A DNA stretch of 64,000 bases from Lysinibacillus boronitolerans JCM 21713 = 10a = NBRC 103108 (GCF_000772935.1 NZ_JPVR01000071.1:1-64000), one strand, 5' to 3'; shown: positions 28,406 through 37,669, numbered from the stretch's first letter. The notes: generated by a model from the letters alone, not told the origin. Program-made: numbers and translations.

Positions 28406-28427
28406 AAAAATCCCCCTTAAAAATAAA

Positions 28428-28455
28428 ATGGTAGCGCTATCAATCTAGCGCTACC
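28428..28455. promoter_or_regulatory. cre-like site within a perfect hairpin in the tctC leader
   Basis: GGTAGCGCTA-TCAATC-TAGCGCTACC (28430-28455) is a 10-bp inverted repeat. ATGGTAGCGCTATCAA (28428-28443) matches the CcpA site consensus WTGNAANCGNWNNCAW with one mismatch. It lies between a probable -10 (TATAGT on the minus strand) and the tctC ribosome-binding site. On the minus strand it is followed by ATTTTATTTTT, so it could also act as a leader terminator. Catabolite repression of the transporter is inferred. Confidence 0.6.
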
Positions 28456-28530
28456 AATACTATAACGTATATCAGAATTATTTAAATATTGTGTTAATAA
28501 TGTGGATTAATATCATTTTGTTCATAAAGT

Positions 28531-29217
28531 TTATTTGGAAATAAAGTATCGTCGCTCAGGACGACCAACTGTACCATAGGTGAGTTCAGTGTATGCCTGC
28601 TTTTGTGTAACTAAAAATTCTAAATAGCGGCGAGCGGTGGAACGACTAACACCGATATTTCTTCCTAATAGTTCAGCTGTACTACCATCTTCCATCGTAC
28701 TTAAATAATTGATAACATGATTCATTGTTGTTGAATCAATGCCTTTCGGTAGTAGTGGTGTATCTTGAGGAATAGTTAAAGTTGCTTTTGGCCATAAATA
28801 TTGAATTTTTTCTTGTGTAAATTTCTCGTTCTTTTGCAGCAATAAATGCTTGTAACGGAATTTTTCTATACTTTCTTTTAGTTGATCGAATGTAAATGGC
28901 TTTAAAATATAGTCCGTAACATTTTTCAGATAAGCTTTTTGAACAATATGTGCCTCTGTAGCTGCGGTAATTAAAATGATGCTACTTGTTGGACTTAATT
29001 CATTGATTTTATCTATTAAATCAACTCCAAGAATATCTGGTAAAAATACATCCAGTAATATAAGATGTGGTGAAAATGATTGAAGCCAGTCTATAGCTTC
29101 TTCCCCAGTGTTGGCACGCGCAATTACTGTGAAACCTTCAATTTTCTCTAAAAAACGACAATGTACGTCTGCTACCCGTACATCGTCTTCAATGACTAGC
29201 ACTTCAATATCATTCAT
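28531..29217 (-). CDS. Response regulator, CitB/DcuR family
   Basis: A 228-residue two-component regulator. The receiver domain starts IEVLVIEDD and holds the phospho-acceptor Asp in LILLDVFLPD; the conserved Lys lies in YILKPF. The C-terminal winged-helix region (LGRNIGVSRSTARRYLEFL...GRPERRYFI) is of the CitB/DcuR/MalR type. I use ATG 29217, preceded by AAAGGGGG, not the upstream in-frame codon at 29262. It overlaps the kinase gene by 8 nt. It most likely activates tctCBA, which is transcribed next in the same direction. Confidence 0.92.
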   Translation of the reverse strand: MNDIEVLVIEDDVRVADVHCRFLEKIEGFTVIARANTGEEAIDWLQSFSPHLILLDVFLPDILGVDLIDKINELSPTSSIILITAATEAHIVQKAYLKNVTDYILKPFTFDQLKESIEKFRYKHLLLQKNEKFTQEKIQYLWPKATLTIPQDTPLLPKGIDSTTMNHVINYLSTMEDGSTAELLGRNIGVSRSTARRYLEFLVTQKQAYTELTYGTVGRPERRYFISK

Positions 29218-30856
29218 TAATGATAATCCCCCTTTTGCTAATAGATACAATGAATAGGGCACCGCCTAAATCGCCTTCTCCAAGAGCGAGTGAGCCGTTT
29301 AAATCATGGATGCTGGAAATTACTTTCCTTAATCCGTAGCCTCGGAGCTTAGTATCTTTTGTAGAAATATTTTCTGAAAATAGTACATCTAGTTTTTCTT
29401 GTGCTAAACCATTACCAGAGTCCTCGACTTCAAAGATGATTTCCTCGCCATTATCCAAGATAAAGAGTCTGACGATTCGTTGTTGCTCTTTATTTTTTTC
29501 AACCTCTTCAAAAGCATTGGTTAATAAATTACCCATAATTGAAATGATCAGACTTTTTTCGATATTTTCAGGAAAATTTTCTAAATAACTATCCTCATCA
29601 AAAATCAATTGAATCTTTAATTCACGAGCACGGTTAAAAAATCCAATAATTAAACCATTTAAAAATGGGTCTTTCACACGATTTGTAATAAATTGTGTTA
29701 GAGAGGAATGTCCTTGTACTTCTTTATGAATAATAGATAGGGCTTCTTCGGATGCATTTAATTGAATAAGGCCTGAAATTGTATAAAGGACATTTTTAAA
29801 TTCATGTGTTTGGGCACGTAAGGATTCCGTGTATTGTTTTACTTGTGATAATTCGATAGCCATTTGCTCAATTTCTGATTGTAAACGGAAGCTTGCAACA
29901 GCACCGACAATTTTACCATTCACCTTCATAGGAACACGATTTACAATAATTTCATGACCGTTGATATTCATTAATTTATCTAACTGTTTTTCACCGTTCA
30001 TTAACACATTAAGAAGATGTGTATTTGGTATATGTTGCTCGATATTATCACCAATGATAGTCGTATTGTTTGCAAGATTTAAGATATTGGCTGCAGCATT
30101 ATTCAATGTTGTAATTTCACCTTTATCATTTACGGTAATAATAGCTTCACGAACTGATTCAATTAAAACATTTTTTTCTGTTAACAGATTTGCAATTTCA
30201 TTTGGCTCCAAATTAAAAATTTGCTTTTTAATATTTCGGGACAAAAATATAGAACCGATAATACCAATACTTAGTGCAATTACCATCGTATAAAAAATAT
30301 TATCCAGGTATAAAAGGTATAGGTGATCTAATTCACTTGTTAAGTAGCCAATTGACACAACACCTATAATCGAGCCATTTGTATCAAAAATAGGTGCTTT
30401 GCCTCGAATTGATTGTCCCATTGAACCATTTGCAATTGAAATATAAGATTCACCTTTTTTCAATGCCCTGTCATTATCATCACCCACCATGGATTTGCCA
30501 ATACGATCAGCAAGCGGATGGGTGTAGCGTATCCCTTCTTTATCTCCTATGACCACGTAAGTCGCTTTTGCAGCATGCATGATGTCATTGCTAATTTTTT
30601 GCAGAACCTCCGATGGGTTGTCTGTGTGAAAAGCTGCTATAACATCGCCTCTACTAGCTGTTGTTTCCGCCAAATATAGCGCTCTGTTACCAATTTGTGT
30701 TTGTAATGCATCCGAAATGGTTACATAAAAAAGTAGACCAGCTAAAGTGACGATAATAAAAATTAAAAAACTACTGTAATAGGCAAAGCGAGTTTGGAGT
30801 TTTAATGTTTTAAAGAAAATCGAAAATCCCACCTTAGAAATTTTAATAGTATACAA
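29210..30856 (-). CDS. Sensor histidine kinase, CitA/DcuS family
   Basis: A membrane sensor of up to 548 residues: TM1 near residues 26-48, an extracytoplasmic Cache/PAS sensor (about 50-180, YTHPLADRIGKSMVG...GKAPIFDTNG), TM2 near 185-205, a cytoplasmic PAS domain, a SpoOB-type phospho-acceptor box (RAQTHEFKNVLYTISGLIQL) and an ATPase domain ending DSGNGLA and RGYGLRKV. It probably senses the tricarboxylate outside the cell and phosphorylates the adjacent regulator. The start is unclear: TTG 30856 has no ribosome-binding site, and GTG 30832 is an alternative. Confidence 0.9.
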   Translation of the reverse strand: MYTIKISKVGFSIFFKTLKLQTRFAYYSSFLIFIIVTLAGLLFYVTISDALQTQIGNRALYLAETTASRGDVIAAFHTDNPSEVLQKISNDIMHAAKATYVVIGDKEGIRYTHPLADRIGKSMVGDDNDRALKKGESYISIANGSMGQSIRGKAPIFDTNGSIIGVVSIGYLTSELDHLYLLYLDNIFYTMVIALSIGIIGSIFLSRNIKKQIFNLEPNEIANLLTEKNVLIESVREAIITVNDKGEITTLNNAAANILNLANNTTIIGDNIEQHIPNTHLLNVLMNGEKQLDKLMNINGHEIIVNRVPMKVNGKIVGAVASFRLQSEIEQMAIELSQVKQYTESLRAQTHEFKNVLYTISGLIQLNASEEALSIIHKEVQGHSSLTQFITNRVKDPFLNGLIIGFFNRARELKIQLIFDEDSYLENFPENIEKSLIISIMGNLLTNAFEEVEKNKEQQRIVRLFILDNGEEIIFEVEDSGNGLAQEKLDVLFSENISTKDTKLRGYGLRKVISSIHDLNGSLALGEGDLGGALFIVSISKRGIIINE

Positions 30857-31024
30857 ACTAGTATCTTGTGTAATTTTCGATTATATAGAAAATTTTAAAA
30901 ATTTGCTAGATAGTGATTAAAATATATAATGAAATGCTTCTAATGAGCCAAGGATGCTGAAAATAACAAGAGAAGGAAGTTATTTTAACGGTCAGTGTAT
31001 AAGAGGATCACAAAACAACAATAC

Positions 31025-31042
31025 ATTTTACATATGTAAAAT
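31025..31042. promoter_or_regulatory. 18-bp perfect palindrome upstream of lrgA-like gene
   Basis: ATTTTACATATGTAAAAT is fully symmetric. It lies about 150 bp upstream of the lrgA-like start, in a 334-bp gap (30857-31190) that is otherwise AT-rich and without ORFs. A TATAAT occurs further downstream, near 31127. It may be an operator, but no regulator gene is adjacent. Confidence 0.35.
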
Positions 31043-31190
31043 CGTGATTTATAAAGGGAAAAGAATTTTAATAGCGTACCATAGAAAGGGTTGGTTTTTC
31101 TGTAACTGCTCATTATTTTTCTAAAATTATAATAGACAGAAAATTCCTGCAGATGTAGAATGAACGATATAGGGGGTGAAAAGTGGCGAA

Positions 31191-31637
31191 ATGTTGAACG
31201 AAAATTTTGCTGCGTTGTTGTTACGTGTTGTTCGGATTATTGTGCAAATTGGGATACTTACTATTTTCTATTACATGGGGGTTGGCATTGTTTCTTACTT
31301 GCATATCCCTCTTCCAGGAAGCGTCATTGGATTACTTTTATTAGCACTTTCACTCAATTTTAAAATAATTAAGGTTGAATATATACAAGACGGAGCAGGT
31401 TTTTTAATTGGCATCTTAACGTTGTTTTTCATTCCAGCAACTGTTGGTGTTATTGATTATCCAGAACTCATGTCAATCACTGGTCTGCTCATTATTTTAG
31501 CAGTTATTGCTAGTACGTTAATTTCTATTTATGTAACAGGATTGCTGACACAACTTATTGAGAAAAGAGAATTGGCCAAAAAAGAAAGCTCGAAGACTAC
31601 TGTGGAAGAAGGAAAGGGGGAATTAACTGTTGATTGA
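31191..31637 (+). CDS. LrgA/CidA family holin-like membrane protein
   Basis: A 148-residue protein with four membrane segments. The family core LHIPLPGSVIGLLLL and the following FFIPATVGVI are clear. Proteins of this family form membrane oligomers that affect autolysis and, in some species, pyruvate or other small-molecule transport. ATG 31191 is used, with GGGGGTGA about 11 nt upstream; a GTG at 31176 sits inside that site. It overlaps the LrgB-like gene by 8 nt. No LytSR or CidR regulator is nearby, and LrgA cannot be told from CidA here. Confidence 0.87.
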   Translation: MLNENFAALLLRVVRIIVQIGILTIFYYMGVGIVSYLHIPLPGSVIGLLLLALSLNFKIIKVEYIQDGAGFLIGILTLFFIPATVGVIDYPELMSITGLLIILAVIASTLISIYVTGLLTQLIEKRELAKKESSKTTVEEGKGELTVD

Positions 31638-32307
31638 AGTAACTGTTGTCCTTAGTACCATCATCATGTTTATTTTATTTACAAAGCTCTATCAACGTTT
31701 TCCCCATCCTATCATGATTCCCTTGGTCACTACTACGATTGTCAGTGCAGTGATTTTACTTGTGTTTGATATTCCGTATTCAACTTATATGGAAGGTGGG
31801 GAATGGCTTCAGAAAATGCTAGGGCCAGCTGTGGTGGCACTTGCATATCCTCTCTATAATCAACGAGCAATTATTATGAAATATAAGTACTCTATTTTAT
31901 CAGGACTCCTAATCGGCATGATAACAGGCTTAGTGACAATTTTTGTGTTACTAAAATGGATTGGTGTAGAACCTAGCTGGATGCTCACAGCATTACCTAA
32001 ATCGTTAACAACGCCTGTTGGAATGCAGGTGAGCGAAACGATTGGTGGCATTCCTCCTTTAACCGCTGTTTTCGTCATGATTGCAGGGTTTGTAGGGGCC
32101 ATTATCGGACCATTAGTCATTAAGTATGGCAAAATCGACTCTGCTGTGAGTAGAGGAGTGGCAGTAGGAAGTGCTTCACACGGGGTAGGTCTTGTGAAAT
32201 TAAGAGAATATGGGGAACAGGAATTATCAGTTGGTTCCTTATCAATGGGTTTAACGGCTGTTATCGGAGCATTCTTCTGCCCTTTATTTGTTTATTTATT
32301 TTTATAG
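31630..32307 (+). CDS. LrgB/CidB family membrane protein
   Basis: A 225-residue partner of the LrgA/CidA protein, with about seven membrane segments. The family block LPKSLTTPVGMQVSETIGGIPPLT... and SHGVGLVKL are conserved. The start is TTG 31630, with AAAGGGGG about 10 nt upstream, overlapping the previous stop. The pair probably forms one membrane system influencing murein hydrolase activity or metabolite export. Confidence 0.9.
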   Translation: MIEVTVVLSTIIMFILFTKLYQRFPHPIMIPLVTTTIVSAVILLVFDIPYSTYMEGGEWLQKMLGPAVVALAYPLYNQRAIIMKYKYSILSGLLIGMITGLVTIFVLLKWIGVEPSWMLTALPKSLTTPVGMQVSETIGGIPPLTAVFVMIAGFVGAIIGPLVIKYGKIDSAVSRGVAVGSASHGVGLVKLREYGEQELSVGSLSMGLTAVIGAFFCPLFVYLFL

Positions 32308-32458
32308 ATGGTGATATGCATAAGCAATTTATCGTTATGAAAATGAAATTAAAAATACTTCTGATAATATTCTATTATATCTATTTTGTAATGAAGAGAA
32401 TGTTTTTCTGCTTGTGTTCAACACGAAGGATATCTTCATTTCTGTGTTGTATAAATAT

Positions 32459-32500
32459 AAAAGCTAGCCCTTCTTTTTGAAGAGCTAGCTTTTATTTTTT
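32459..32500. terminator. Bidirectional terminator
   Basis: The stem AAAAGCTAGC/GCTAGCTTTT has an inner CTTC/GAAG pairing, then TATTTTTT. It lies between the lrgB-like gene and leftward speA. Confidence 0.87.
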
Positions 32501-33968
32501 AGAAAATTGGCTTACGTTCTTTGATAACACGAATTGTTTTTAATGTTGTATCTTCTGGTCCTTGAACTGGTAAACCTGCTTCAATATTCATTTGAATATA
32601 ATGAATATTTTCTTGTGTAATTATTTCCCCGGGAATAAAAATAGGAATCCCAGGAGGATACACCATAATAAACTCTGCACAAATACAGTTATCTGCTTCG
32701 GCAAGAGGAACGACTTCTGTATCTGCATAAAAAGCATCACGTGGGGACATGGCAAGTGCTGGAATTTCTGGCACATTCACCAAGGCCTCTGTTATAGCTG
32801 CTTCAGAATCAAATGCTTTTGACATACGAGTTAAGGCATTTACTAAAAGGTTAATTTCCTTTTTTGTATCTCCTAAAGTCACTAAACATAAGATATTATA
32901 AAGGTCAGACAGTTCTACTTCAATATTGGCATTATACCTCAACCATTCCTCAGCTCGATGACCAGAAATACCTAAATCTTTCACACTAATCAGAAGTTTT
33001 AATGGGTCCATATCATAAGTTGCAGATGAATGTAACTTTTCCTTACCTGCACACTTTAAATGTGGTATTTGATTAATGCGTTTACGAGCATCCTTTGCTA
33101 AACGTAATGCATCGTCAATTAAATCGTATCCATGAATGGCTAGCTGACGTCGCGCTGTGTCAAGTGAAGCAAGTAATGGATAGGATGTCGAAGTTGTTGT
33201 TAACATAGAAAATACAGCTTGTACACGTTTTGCAGAAACAAGACCTTCACGTACATTTAAAATAGACGTTTGTGTCATGGAGCCACCAAGCTTATGCACG
33301 CTTGTAGCTGCCATGTCAGCACCTGCTTCCATAGCTGAATATGGAAGGTCATCATGGAATTTTATGTGTACGCCATGCGCTTCATCTACCACTACCGGAA
33401 TATTACGGTCATGAGCAATCTCAACAATGCGCTTTAAATCAGCTGTAAAGCCAAAATATGTTGGATTAATAACAAGTACTGCCTTTGTATCTGGATAAGC
33501 ATTTAATGCTTTTTCCACAGCTTCAGGGGATATGCCATGAGAAATCCCATATTCGCTGTCGACTTCAGGATGAATAAATATTGGAATGGCACCAGCGAAT
33601 ACAATCGCTGACATAATAGATTTATGGACATTCCGTGGTACTAGAATTTTATCACCTGGACCGACGACGGTTAGAATCATCGTCATGATGGCGCCACTAG
33701 TACCTTGAACGGAAAAGAATGTATGATCAGCACCAAAGGCTTCAGCTGCTAAGTTTTGCGCTTCTTTTATAGCACCCTTTGGTGAATGTAAATCGTCTAG
33801 TGGAGCAATATTAATTAAATCAATTGATAAAACGTTGTCGCCGACGAATTCTCGGAAAGCAGGATCCATCCCTTGCCCTTTCTTATGGCCTGGAATATGG
33901 AACTGAATGGGATGTCTGTTCCGATGTTTTAATAATACGTCGAACAATGGAGTCTCTAATTGTGACAA
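32499..33968 (-). CDS. speA: Arginine (Orn/Lys/Arg) decarboxylase, SpeA type
   Basis: A 489-residue fold-I PLP decarboxylase. The N-terminus MSQLETPLFDVLLKH and the next HPIQFHIPGHKKGQGMDP match B. subtilis SpeA. The PLP-lysine motif is SVHKLGGSMTQ, and VVDEAHGVH supplies the cofactor Asp. It decarboxylates arginine to agmatine for polyamine synthesis, though lysine specificity cannot be excluded. GAGGTGG lies 7 nt before TTG 33968, so this is preferred over GTG 33980. Its position between pdh and yktA is as in B. subtilis. Confidence 0.92.
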   Translation of the reverse strand: MSQLETPLFDVLLKHRNRHPIQFHIPGHKKGQGMDPAFREFVGDNVLSIDLINIAPLDDLHSPKGAIKEAQNLAAEAFGADHTFFSVQGTSGAIMTMILTVVGPGDKILVPRNVHKSIMSAIVFAGAIPIFIHPEVDSEYGISHGISPEAVEKALNAYPDTKAVLVINPTYFGFTADLKRIVEIAHDRNIPVVVDEAHGVHIKFHDDLPYSAMEAGADMAATSVHKLGGSMTQTSILNVREGLVSAKRVQAVFSMLTTTSTSYPLLASLDTARRQLAIHGYDLIDDALRLAKDARKRINQIPHLKCAGKEKLHSSATYDMDPLKLLISVKDLGISGHRAEEWLRYNANIEVELSDLYNILCLVTLGDTKKEINLLVNALTRMSKAFDSEAAITEALVNVPEIPALAMSPRDAFYADTEVVPLAEADNCICAEFIMVYPPGIPIFIPGEIITQENIHYIQMNIEAGLPVQGPEDTTLKTIRVIKERKPIF

Positions 33969-34113
33969 CGCAGGTACCACCTCACTTTATAATATCTAAG
34001 AAAACAAATGAATTATAGCACCTAACGACACGAAAAAATAGGCTTTTCCTAAAAAATAAAAGGATTTTTTTCAGGATATCGAGAAAATAGTATTGAACGA
34101 AAGGGGAGGTACT

Positions 34114-35073
34114 ATGAATTGGAATACACGTGTGACGGACCTATTACAGGTTAAATATCCAATTATTCAAGGGGGATTAGCCTATTTAGCATATGCTGAT
34201 TTAGCTGCAGCTGTGTCGAATGCTGGTGGTTTAGGGCAAATAACAGCTATGAGTTTACGAGATCCTGAATTGTTACGAGCAGAGATCCATAAAGTCCGAA
34301 CATTAACAAATAAACCATTTGGCGTAAATTTTGCGATTGGCATGCATGGTACAGGCTATGAGGATATGGTGCGTGTGGCAATCGAAGAAGCAGTACCGGT
34401 TGTTACAATGACGGGGGGAAATCCAGCACCTATATTTAATTTGCTGGCAGGCACGGATATAAAAAAATTAGTCCTTGTAGCTGCTCGTAGACAAGCTCAA
34501 AAGGCTGAACAGCTTGGAGCAGATGCTGTGATGGTCGTGGGTCAAGAGGGCGGTGGTCATCTTGGTCGTGATGATGTCGGTACAATGGTTCTTGTTCCAC
34601 AAGTGGTTGATAGCGTAAGTATTCCTGTCATTGCTTCTGGCGGAATTGGCGATGGACGTGGCTGGATGGCTGCTCAAGCCTTGGGAGCTGAAGGCATTGA
34701 AATGGGCACTCGCTTTATAGCAACAAAAGAGTGTGTTGATGCTTCAGAGGCTTACAAAGAGGCGCTAATTGCGAGTACTGAGGCAGATACAACCATTATT
34801 AAGCGCTCAATTGGTGCACCAGCTCGTGCCTTACGCAATGATTTTACTGCAAAGATTTTGGAGATCGAGGAAAAAACGCCAACATATGAGGCATTAAAAG
34901 AATATATTAGTGGCTCAGCGAATAAACGTTTTATTTACGATGGTGACAAGGATCAGGGCTTTGGCTGGGCTGGACAAGTGACTGGAATGATTCACGATAT
35001 TCCAACCGTTGAAGACCTTATTAAGCGAATGGTTGCAGAAGCTGAAAGTATACGGTTAAAATGGGGGCAATAA
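34114..35073 (+). CDS. Nitronate monooxygenase-like flavoprotein (NMO/FabK family)
   Basis: A 319-residue FMN TIM-barrel. Features: YPIIQGGLAYLAYADLAAAVSNAGGLG, GVNFAIG, VVGQEGGGHLGRDD, PVIASGGIGDGRGWMAA and GAEGIEMGTRF, typical of the nitronate monooxygenase and FabK family. It may oxidise propionate-3-nitronate or similar nitronates; FabK-type enoyl-ACP reductase is the main alternative and cannot be excluded. GGGGAGGT 4 nt before ATG 34114 decides the start. The gene is inserted between speA and yktA, which are adjacent in B. subtilis. Confidence 0.85.
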   Translation: MNWNTRVTDLLQVKYPIIQGGLAYLAYADLAAAVSNAGGLGQITAMSLRDPELLRAEIHKVRTLTNKPFGVNFAIGMHGTGYEDMVRVAIEEAVPVVTMTGGNPAPIFNLLAGTDIKKLVLVAARRQAQKAEQLGADAVMVVGQEGGGHLGRDDVGTMVLVPQVVDSVSIPVIASGGIGDGRGWMAAQALGAEGIEMGTRFIATKECVDASEAYKEALIASTEADTTIIKRSIGAPARALRNDFTAKILEIEEKTPTYEALKEYISGSANKRFIYDGDKDQGFGWAGQVTGMIHDIPTVEDLIKRMVAEAESIRLKWGQ

Positions 35074-35093
35074 CGTAAAGGTGGTTTTGTCGA

Positions 35094-35381
35094 ATGGAAT
35101 ACTCTTATCCGTTTTCAACTGATTGGTCCACAGAGGAGATCGTGGATGTTATTCAATTCTTCGAGGGAATTGAGAAAGCTTATGAAAAGGGCATCAAGCG
35201 TGAAGTTATGCTAGCTAAATATCGACGCTTTAAAGAGATTGTTCCTTCCCAAGCAGAGGAAAAATCAATTTTTCGCGAATTTGAAGAGGCGAGTGGCTAC
35301 ATTAGCTATCCTGTTGTAAAACAAACAAAGGAAGCCGAAGATGGGATGATCATAAAAGTTACCCCTAAAAATGGTCGTTAA
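35094..35381 (+). CDS. yktA: UPF0223 protein YktA
   Basis: A 95-residue conserved protein of unknown function. [33 protein letters not shown] and [14 protein letters not shown] are the family signature. It follows the nitronate monooxygenase-like gene by 20 nt with AAAGGTGG, so it is probably co-transcribed. No membrane segment or catalytic motif is seen. Confidence 0.9.
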   Translation: MEYSYPFSTDWSTEEIVDVIQFFEGIEKAYEKGIKREVMLAKYRRFKEIVPSQAEEKSIFREFEEASGYISYPVVKQTKEAEDGMIIKVTPKNGR

Positions 35382-35424
35382 AAGAGTGGATGTGAGTTAA
35401 TCTCACATCCACTCTTTATTTTTT
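35381..35424. terminator. Bidirectional terminator
   Basis: A 16-bp perfect stem (AAAGAGTGGATGTGAG and complement, loop TTAAT) lies between yktA and leftward yktB. Confidence 0.9.
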
Positions 35425-35483
35425 GGTGTTAGAAAACGACATTTTGCATAAACTACATCAATAAAAAGCTTTATAAGCTAATC

Positions 35484-36110
35484 CTATTTTCCCACAATAA
35501 CGTTGTAAAGAGGAAGTAAGCTGTTAAATGTGTCTTCTATTAATTGATGTAATTCGCTTGCTGTTAGCTTTGTTGCTTGCTCTTTTGGAATATGACGGCC
35601 AATTAAGAATTCACCTTTTTTGACATCACGTAGGCGAATAAGTAGTTCTTCAAGCTTGTCTTCTTTTGCCACTTCGAGAGAAACGGCCTCAGGGGACATA
35701 TGATCTCCTGACACAATAAAATCATCTGGAAGCTGCTCAATTAATGATTTTTGAGCTAGTAAACGCTCAGCCATAACATTTTTTTGAGGTGCTTCATAAA
35801 TAATAGCTAAGACGATGAATAAATGTGTGTGCCATAGACCAATCTGAAAGTGAGGCAATGATTTATAGCCTCTTTTATAAGGGGCGAAGGCAACCCAGCT
35901 ATCTTTTGGGGGGTTAACAGTTCTTCGAGCATGTTTAGCCACATGAGGGAAGAATTCTTCACCTAATTGGCTAGAGAAGTATGCAGAGAAATCTTCCCCT
36001 AGCTGATTAAATTTTGGACGTACATGTAAATTTAAAGCATCCATTCTCTGTTCTAAACCGTCTATTGTAAAAACCTTAAAGTCTTTGTTTGTCCACTTTA
36101 TTTTTGGCAA
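35484..36110 (-). CDS. yktB: DUF1054 (UPF0637) family protein YktB
   Basis: A 208-residue conserved soluble protein of unknown function. FTIDGLEQRMDAL, RTVNPPKDSWVAFAPYKRGYK and PHFQIGLWHTHLFI are typical of DUF1054. It occupies the yktB position between yktA and ykzI. The start is ATG 36110 with AAAGGAG upstream. No promoter is evident. Confidence 0.92.
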   Translation of the reverse strand: MPKIKWTNKDFKVFTIDGLEQRMDALNLHVRPKFNQLGEDFSAYFSSQLGEEFFPHVAKHARRTVNPPKDSWVAFAPYKRGYKSLPHFQIGLWHTHLFIVLAIIYEAPQKNVMAERLLAQKSLIEQLPDDFIVSGDHMSPEAVSLEVAKEDKLEELLIRLRDVKKGEFLIGRHIPKEQATKLTASELHQLIEDTFNSLLPLYNVIVGK

Positions 36111-36236
36111 TTTTATTTTACTCCTTTCGTTTTATAAGGTTTATTTTACGCTGAATTTGGGAAAAAATCTTATAACAAGAACTTTATCAAATGAGCGAAG
36201 TTTTTGTAAAAAAAATAAAAAAAGGAAGTGTTTTTT

Positions 36237-36434
36237 ATGAAACCGTTCGTAAAAATTATACGTAAAGTTGACATTGAAAAGCAATATGAGCACATATTAC
36301 AATTAGAATTAGATTATGAATTAGCTTCACTTTTTGCAGCAATGAATGAAAAAAATGACATTGAAATTGAAAAAAGTAAAAAACGTCTGGCAGAAATTCA
36401 GATGGAACTTGAAAGTTTGCACGCCTATGCGTAA
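36237..36434 (+). CDS. ykzI: Small helical protein, YkzI position
   Basis: A 65-residue charged protein starting MKPFVKIIRKVDI, with heptad-like charged helices (DIEIEKSKKRLAEIQMELE) suggesting a coiled coil. AAAAGGAAG precedes ATG 36237; an in-frame GTG lies 9 nt upstream and is less likely. The symbol is assigned from position between yktB and suhB (yktC), as in B. subtilis. Function is unknown. Confidence 0.75.
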   Translation: MKPFVKIIRKVDIEKQYEHILQLELDYELASLFAAMNEKNDIEIEKSKKRLAEIQMELESLHAYA

Positions 36435-36457
36435 TCAAAATCTAATACCCATTTAAA

Positions 36458-36496
36458 AAATCACTTGCTGAATATTCCGACAGCAGGTGATTTTTA
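36458..36496 (+). terminator. Terminator after ykzI
   Basis: The stem AAATCACTTGCTG/CAGCAGGTGATTT (one G-T pair) with a 10-nt loop is followed by TT. Confidence 0.75.
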
Positions 36497-36646
36497 TTGT
36501 GACAAAGGGTAAAATAGAAATTATATCATAAGGTAGTATTAGATTTTATATAGCAAAAGTTATGAAGTAGTGGGAAAAGGTATCATACACATACGAGAGC
36601 GACCAACATAGATGGCCTTTTCTTATATTCGAAGGGTGGGTTATGA

Positions 36647-37441
36647 GTGGATTTACAACAAATTGATAAATTTGCAAAAGATATTATTTTTGAAGCTGGG
36701 CGACGTATTCGGGAGGCTTTTTCGTATAATCTAGTAATAGAGACAAAATCAGGTGCAAATGACCTCGTTACCAATATTGATCGAGAGACTGAGTTATTCT
36801 TTATTGAGCAAATTAAAGCTTTTGATCCAACCCACAAAATCCTAGGGGAAGAAGGAATGGGCGAACAGGTTAAATCGCTAGATGGTGTAGTTTGGATTAT
36901 TGATCCAATTGATGGCACGATGAATTTTGTCAAACAGCATCGTCATTTTATGATTTCTATAGGTATTTTTGTCAATGGCGTAGGAAAATTAGGTTACATA
37001 TTTGATGTCATGCGAGAGGATTTATTTAGTGCCATTGAGGGTCAAGGGGCATGGTATAATGATTCACCATTGCGAAAACTACAGTCTGTTACAATGGAAG
37101 AGTCTGTCATTGGCATCAATGCACATTGGGTCGCACCTAATCGACATATTCACCATGAAAAGGTGATAGATATGGTTCGTAAAGTTCGCGGTACACGGTC
37201 TTATGGCTCTGCGGCAATGGAAATTGCATTTGTTGTTAGCGGCAAATTAGATGCCTATGTCTCTATGCGTTTAGCACCATGGGATATTGCAGGAGGGACC
37301 ATCATTGCTCAGGAAGTTGGAGCAGTTGCTACAAATCTACATGGTGAAGGCTTTGATTTCCTTCATCAGGATACATTTATTATTGCCAATCCCGCTATTC
37401 ATAAAGAGTTATTAGAAAAATATATTGTGCCATATGAATAA
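36647..37441 (+). CDS. suhB: Inositol monophosphatase family protein (SuhB/YktC)
   Basis: A 264-residue metal-dependent phosphatase. GEEGMG, the metal motif WIIDPIDGTMNFVKQ and the C-terminal APWDIAGGTIIAQEVG are all present. It hydrolyses inositol-1-phosphate and related phosphomonoesters, including possibly NADP. The start is GTG 36647, preceded by AAGGGTGG. Context as in B. subtilis yktC. Confidence 0.94.
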   Translation: MDLQQIDKFAKDIIFEAGRRIREAFSYNLVIETKSGANDLVTNIDRETELFFIEQIKAFDPTHKILGEEGMGEQVKSLDGVVWIIDPIDGTMNFVKQHRHFMISIGIFVNGVGKLGYIFDVMREDLFSAIEGQGAWYNDSPLRKLQSVTMEESVIGINAHWVAPNRHIHHEKVIDMVRKVRGTRSYGSAAMEIAFVVSGKLDAYVSMRLAPWDIAGGTIIAQEVGAVATNLHGEGFDFLHQDTFIIANPAIHKELLEKYIVPYE

Positions 37442-37476
37442 AAAGGAGCAGTCTATTTACTAGACAGCTCCTTTTT
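37440..37476. terminator. Bidirectional terminator
   Basis: The outer stem AAAAAGGAGC/GCTCCTTTTT has an inner GTCTA/TAGAC pairing. It lies between suhB and leftward ylaF. Confidence 0.87.
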
Positions 37477-37483
37477 ATGTTCT

Positions 37484-37669
37484 TTAAAGTAATCCTTGCG
37501 CACGTAGTTTACGCTTCATTTTAAAGGCTGTCATGAAAATGACACAAGTAGCCACAATACCAGCTATTACACCAAATATACTACTAGCTGCAACAGAGTA
37601 GCCGATAGAGCACATTGCTAATACAGCTGCCAATGCATAGATGGCCATTACGATTTTTGCACGATTCAT
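37484..37669 (-). CDS. ylaF: Small membrane protein YlaF (DUF5325)
   Basis: A 61-residue protein with two hydrophobic helices (about 7-28 and 30-48) and a basic C-terminus (KMKRKLRAQ). It is divergent from typA, as ylaF is in B. subtilis. It has a normal ribosome-binding site, GGAGG before ATG 37669. Function is unknown. Confidence 0.82.
   Translation of the reverse strand: MNRAKIVMAIYALAAVLAMCSIGYSVAASSIFGVIAGIVATCVIFMTAFKMKRKLRAQGLL

Noticed and set aside
31160..31363. 67-codon ORF overlapping the lrgA-like gene
   Set aside because: Different frame, Cys/Trp-rich nonsense translation, no family features; the overlapping frame is a clear LrgA/CidA protein.
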